Source of the DNA: CAZLFA01 sp964558665
GTDB lineage: Bacteria; Desulfobacterota; Syntrophia; Syntrophales; PHBD01
Assembly (NCBI GenBank): GCA_964558665.1
Contig: CAZLFA010000044.1
Location: 1-36,059, forward strand
Direction: 5' to 3'
Length of the DNA stretch: 36,059 nucleotides
The translations under genes were made by a program, and so were the position numbers. Positions 33,766-36,059 of this stretch are shown piece by piece. The notes beneath the pieces were generated by a model, which was not told the origin of the DNA, searched no databases, and worked only from the letters and a program-made list of their open reading frames with translations. Within the stretch, counting starts at the first letter, position 1; the number at the start of each line of letters is the position of its first letter.

Positions 33766-34557
33766 TTACATGATTCCCTTGTACCATCCGCCATCGATCT
33801 GAATGGCCGCTCCCGTTATGTAGCCTGCCAAATCAGACGCCAGGAAAGCCACTAAGCCGGCAAATTCCTCCGGGGTGCCCAGTCGACCCATCGGGATCTC
33901 TGATTCCCAAAGTTTGATGATCTCTTCAGGCTTTTTGCCCTCCTTGGCAGCCACCACCACAGAAAGGTTTCTGACACGGTCTGTCAATGTATAGCCGGGA
34001 CAAACACTGTTGACCGTTACATTGAAAGGCGCCAGATCGTTCGAAAGACTCTTGGCCAGACCTGATACACCGGCACGGATTGTGTTGGAAAGGATAAGTC
34101 CGCTAATGGGCTGTTTGACCGATATCGAGGTCATATTGATAATCCTTCCCCAGCGCTTTTCTTTCATGATGGGCACCGCCTCCCGCGTCATGATGATTGT
34201 GGACAAAAGATTCAGCCTGAAGCCATATTCCCACATCTTGTCATCGATATCGAGAAATGTCATTGAAGGAGGCCCTCCGGCATTATTAACCAGAATATCC
34301 AGTGTCCCGAAATGTTTAACGGCGGTCCGTATAAAATTGACAGCCTGTCCGGCATCGCTAACGTCGGCAGGTATTGCAATAACCTCACCGCCTATTTCTT
34401 TTTCTATCTCTTCCTTCGCCTTGGGAAGACTTGGGTCATCAAGACCGCATATGGCAACCTTCGCCCCCTCCATCGCTAAACGTTTTGCTACTGCCAATCC
34501 CAATCCCATGCTCCCACCGGCTACAGCGGCCACACGGCCTTTAAGTCCCAGATCCAT
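33766..34557 (-). CDS. SDR-family oxidoreductase lacking the catalytic YxxxK
   Basis: A 263-residue classical-length short-chain dehydrogenase fold. The cofactor motif is AGGSMGLGLAVAKRL (alanine in place of the usual first threonine), with LDILVNNAGG, INMTSISVKQPISGL, VNSVCPGYTLTDR and the C-terminal GAAIQIDGGWYKG. Where the catalytic tyrosine and lysine should be, it reads LILSNTIRAG, so the Tyr-x3-Lys pair is absent. It resembles the atypical beta-ketoacyl-reductase-like subgroup known to deviate from both motifs. The reaction is unknown. The ATG at 34557 has AGGAGG 7 nt upstream, which excludes the longer frame. It lies between rfbB and the TPR protein on the same strand. Confidence 0.85.
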   Translation of the reverse strand: MDLGLKGRVAAVAGGSMGLGLAVAKRLAMEGAKVAICGLDDPSLPKAKEEIEKEIGGEVIAIPADVSDAGQAVNFIRTAVKHFGTLDILVNNAGGPPSMTFLDIDDKMWEYGFRLNLLSTIIMTREAVPIMKEKRWGRIINMTSISVKQPISGLILSNTIRAGVSGLAKSLSNDLAPFNVTVNSVCPGYTLTDRVRNLSVVVAAKEGKKPEEIIKLWESEIPMGRLGTPEEFAGLVAFLASDLAGYITGAAIQIDGGWYKGIM

Positions 34558-34674
34558 TTTTTTACCTCCTTTTATGTTTAAAACCTTCCCGTGATTTGCA
34601 TAAAGAGCCCTGAACAACGAATCAGATATTACACTTCATACACGGCATGAAAATAGTATGCAACGGATGTGTTT

Positions 34675-35733
34675 TTAGCCGCCATACTGCTCCTTCATCC
34701 ACTCCTGATAAGCCCCCGTGCGAATGCGCTCTATCCATTCCAAATGATCAAGATACCATTCAATCGTTTTCCTTAAACCGGTATTGAATGACTCCTTCGG
34801 CTTCCAGTGCAACTCCCGGTTGATCTTGCTGAAGTCTATTGCATACCTGCGATCATGGCCGGGCCTGTCTTTTACATAGGTGATAAGTTCCCTCCGGGAT
34901 CTGCCGTTGTCCGCGGGGCGAATCTCATCCATGATGTCGCAAATCATCTTGACTATGACAATATTTTCCATCTCCGCGTTTCCGCCGATATTGTACGTGT
35001 CACCCTTTAGTCCCTGCTGCATGATCGTCCATATCGCCTCACAATGATCCTTTACATACAACCAATCTCTGACATTCTTACCGTCTCCGTACACCGGCAA
35101 TGGCTTCCCCTCCAGGGCATGGATGATAATGAGCGGAATCAGCTTCTCCGGAAACTGATAAGGGCCATAGTTGTTGGAGCAATTGGACATTGTTGTCGGC
35201 AAACCATATGTCTCATGATAGGCTCTCACCAGATGATCGGAAGATGCCTTGGACGCCGAATAGGGACTGTTCGGCTTATATGGGGTTTCTTCCGTAAAGG
35301 CACCTTCCGGCCCCAGGCTGCCGTAAACCTCATCGGTGCTGACATGATGGAAAAGTTTAAAGCCATCCGCATTTTCCCTGGCCATCTCCAGCAGATTGAA
35401 TGTTCCCACGATATTGGTCTGGATAAAACTGTCCGGCCGCTTGATGGAGCGGTCCACATGTGATTCGGCTGCAAAATGAACAACGGCATCAACCTCATAT
35501 TTTTTGAAAACTGCACGCAGAAGTTGATTGTCGCAAATATCAACCCTTTCAAAAGAATGCCGGCCGGGATAAGTTTTATCGAGTCCCTTCAGATTTTCAA
35601 GATTACCCGCATACGTCAATCCATCCACATTAACAATCCTGCCCTTGAACTCCTGCTGAGCAAGCAGATAATGGATGAAATTGCTGCCGATAAATCCGCA
35701 GCCGCCTGTGACCATCAGATTGTTGATCTTCAT
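34675..35733 (-). CDS. rfbB: dTDP-glucose 4,6-dehydratase
   Basis: A 352-residue extended SDR that converts dTDP-glucose to dTDP-4-keto-6-deoxyglucose, the precursor of rhamnose and other deoxysugars. Motifs: MVTGGCGFIGSNFIHYLL, HFAAESHVDRSI, the catalytic HHVSTDEVYGSLG with Thr-Asp-Glu, YSASKASSDHLVRAY (YxxxK), NCSNNYGPYQFPEKLIPL and GDGKNVRDWLYVKDHCEAI. AAGGGA stands about 8 nt before the ATG. The usual partners rfbA, rfbC and rfbD are not in the window, so the pathway product cannot be named. Confidence 0.95.
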   Translation of the reverse strand: MKINNLMVTGGCGFIGSNFIHYLLAQQEFKGRIVNVDGLTYAGNLENLKGLDKTYPGRHSFERVDICDNQLLRAVFKKYEVDAVVHFAAESHVDRSIKRPDSFIQTNIVGTFNLLEMARENADGFKLFHHVSTDEVYGSLGPEGAFTEETPYKPNSPYSASKASSDHLVRAYHETYGLPTTMSNCSNNYGPYQFPEKLIPLIIIHALEGKPLPVYGDGKNVRDWLYVKDHCEAIWTIMQQGLKGDTYNIGGNAEMENIVIVKMICDIMDEIRPADNGRSRRELITYVKDRPGHDRRYAIDFSKINRELHWKPKESFNTGLRKTIEWYLDHLEWIERIRTGAYQEWMKEQYGG

Positions 35734-35916
35734 TTTAAAATCCCTTCAATAATTTTCATGATTATCTGTGGGCATTTCCATGCCGCAAATTTCAAGCAAA
35801 GGTGAAAAAGCATGCACTCTCATTCCTTTATTACAAAGACAGAATCTATGTCCAGACATTTTATATACGCCTATTTATCTAATGAAGGCCGTCGGCTATC
35901 ATTATCTGTTAATGTT

Positions 35917-35945
35917 ATTATACGCGCTTCTCGGCCACTACAGAA
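35917..35945 (-). promoter_or_regulatory. Possible rfbB promoter
   Basis: On the minus strand a perfect TATAAT (complement of 35917-35922) has a poor -35 (TTCTGT, complement of 35940-35945) at 17 bp. It lies about 185 nt upstream of rfbB, and the -35 is close to the divergent tRNA promoter. Confidence 0.3.
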
Positions 35946-35958
35946 CAAGATTTTTCTC

Positions 35959-35987
35959 TTGAAAAAGGTAACTCATTAAGATATAGA
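35959..35987 (+). promoter_or_regulatory. Promoter of tRNA-Val(CAC)
   Basis: TTGAAA (35959-35964), a 17-bp spacer and TATAGA (35982-35987). The expected start is only a few nucleotides before the mature tRNA. Confidence 0.55.
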
Positions 35988-35998
35988 TTCCACTCTGC

Positions 35999-36059
35999 GG
36001 GCGGTTAACTCAGCGGGAGAGTGCTACCTTCACACGGTAGAAGTCACTGGTTCAATCCC
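35999..36059 (+). tRNA. tRNA-Val (anticodon CAC), cut by the window end
   Basis: Acceptor 5' strand GGGCGGT, TA at positions 8-9, D stem ACTC/GAGT, anticodon stem CTACC/GGTAG with loop TTCACAC (anticodon CAC), variable loop AAGTC, T-arm 5' strand ACTGG and loop TTCAATC. The 3' end lies beyond the window. Confidence 0.9.

Noticed and set aside
1..36059. CRISPR array or cas genes
   Set aside because: No regularly spaced direct repeats with unique spacers were seen; the only regular repeat is the 102-bp TPR coding period.

Overview
The window reads as a chromosomal segment from a Desulfobacterota (former deltaproteobacterial) anaerobe, most likely a syntrophic fatty-acid or benzoate degrader of the Syntrophales (Syntrophus/Smithella type). 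This rests on gene content: a membrane-bound iron-sulfur EtfAB:quinone oxidoreductase beside etfA/etfB, an AMP-forming acetyl-CoA synthetase and a FadD-type ligase, plus a PxxKW cysteine-rich protein and an archaeal-type phosphoglycerate mutase. The assignment is inference; no rRNA is present to settle it.

Layout. 1-290: end of a decayed ISL3-family transposase. 582-857: PxxKW cysteine-rich protein closed by a strong terminator. 945-8313 (minus strand): translation operon thrS-infC-rpmI-rplT-pheS-pheT-ihfA-merR. 8459-8533: tRNA-Val(GAC) with its own promoter and terminator. 8634-12558 (minus): rsmI, a small acidic protein, an FlgT-N-like exported protein, a GNA1162/DUF799-like lipoprotein, a FecR-domain protein and a phosphatidylglycerophosphate-synthase-type enzyme. 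12728-16291 (plus): UDP-glucuronate decarboxylase, an animal/plant-type UDP-glucose dehydrogenase and apgM. 16351-24722 (minus): fadD, the Etf:quinone oxidoreductase, etfA, etfB and acs. 25614-27212 (plus): a large outer-membrane porin. 27358-29220 (plus): FmdB zinc ribbon and HflX. 29292-33740: two convergent membrane glycosyltransferase-like proteins with C-terminal TPR arrays. 33766-35733 (minus): an atypical SDR and rfbB. 35999-36059: 5' part of tRNA-Val(CAC).

How the parts work together. In the energy block, FadD would activate fatty acids. Acyl-CoA dehydrogenases encoded elsewhere would reduce EtfAB, and the membrane oxidoreductase would pass those electrons to the quinone pool. Acs can run either way between acetate/ATP and acetyl-CoA/AMP; in Syntrophus aciditrophicus it is known to make ATP in reverse. 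The sugar block converts UDP-glucose to UDP-glucuronate and UDP-xylose, and rfbB makes dTDP-4-keto-6-deoxyglucose. These suggest surface glycan synthesis, near two candidate GT-C glycosyltransferases.

The least expected signals are: (i) infC and hflX both appear to start at AUA, so start-codon-limited gene finding truncates both; (ii) a 15-bp palindrome of the form GTGAYN-N3-NRTCAM occurs twice upstream of acs and once about 78 bp upstream of the predicted start of transcription of the Etf:quinone oxidoreductase gene, which suggests one regulator for both; (iii) an operator-like inverted repeat fills the -35/-10 spacer of tRNA-Val(GAC); (iv) the FlgT-like/lipoprotein/FecR cluster has no assigned job.
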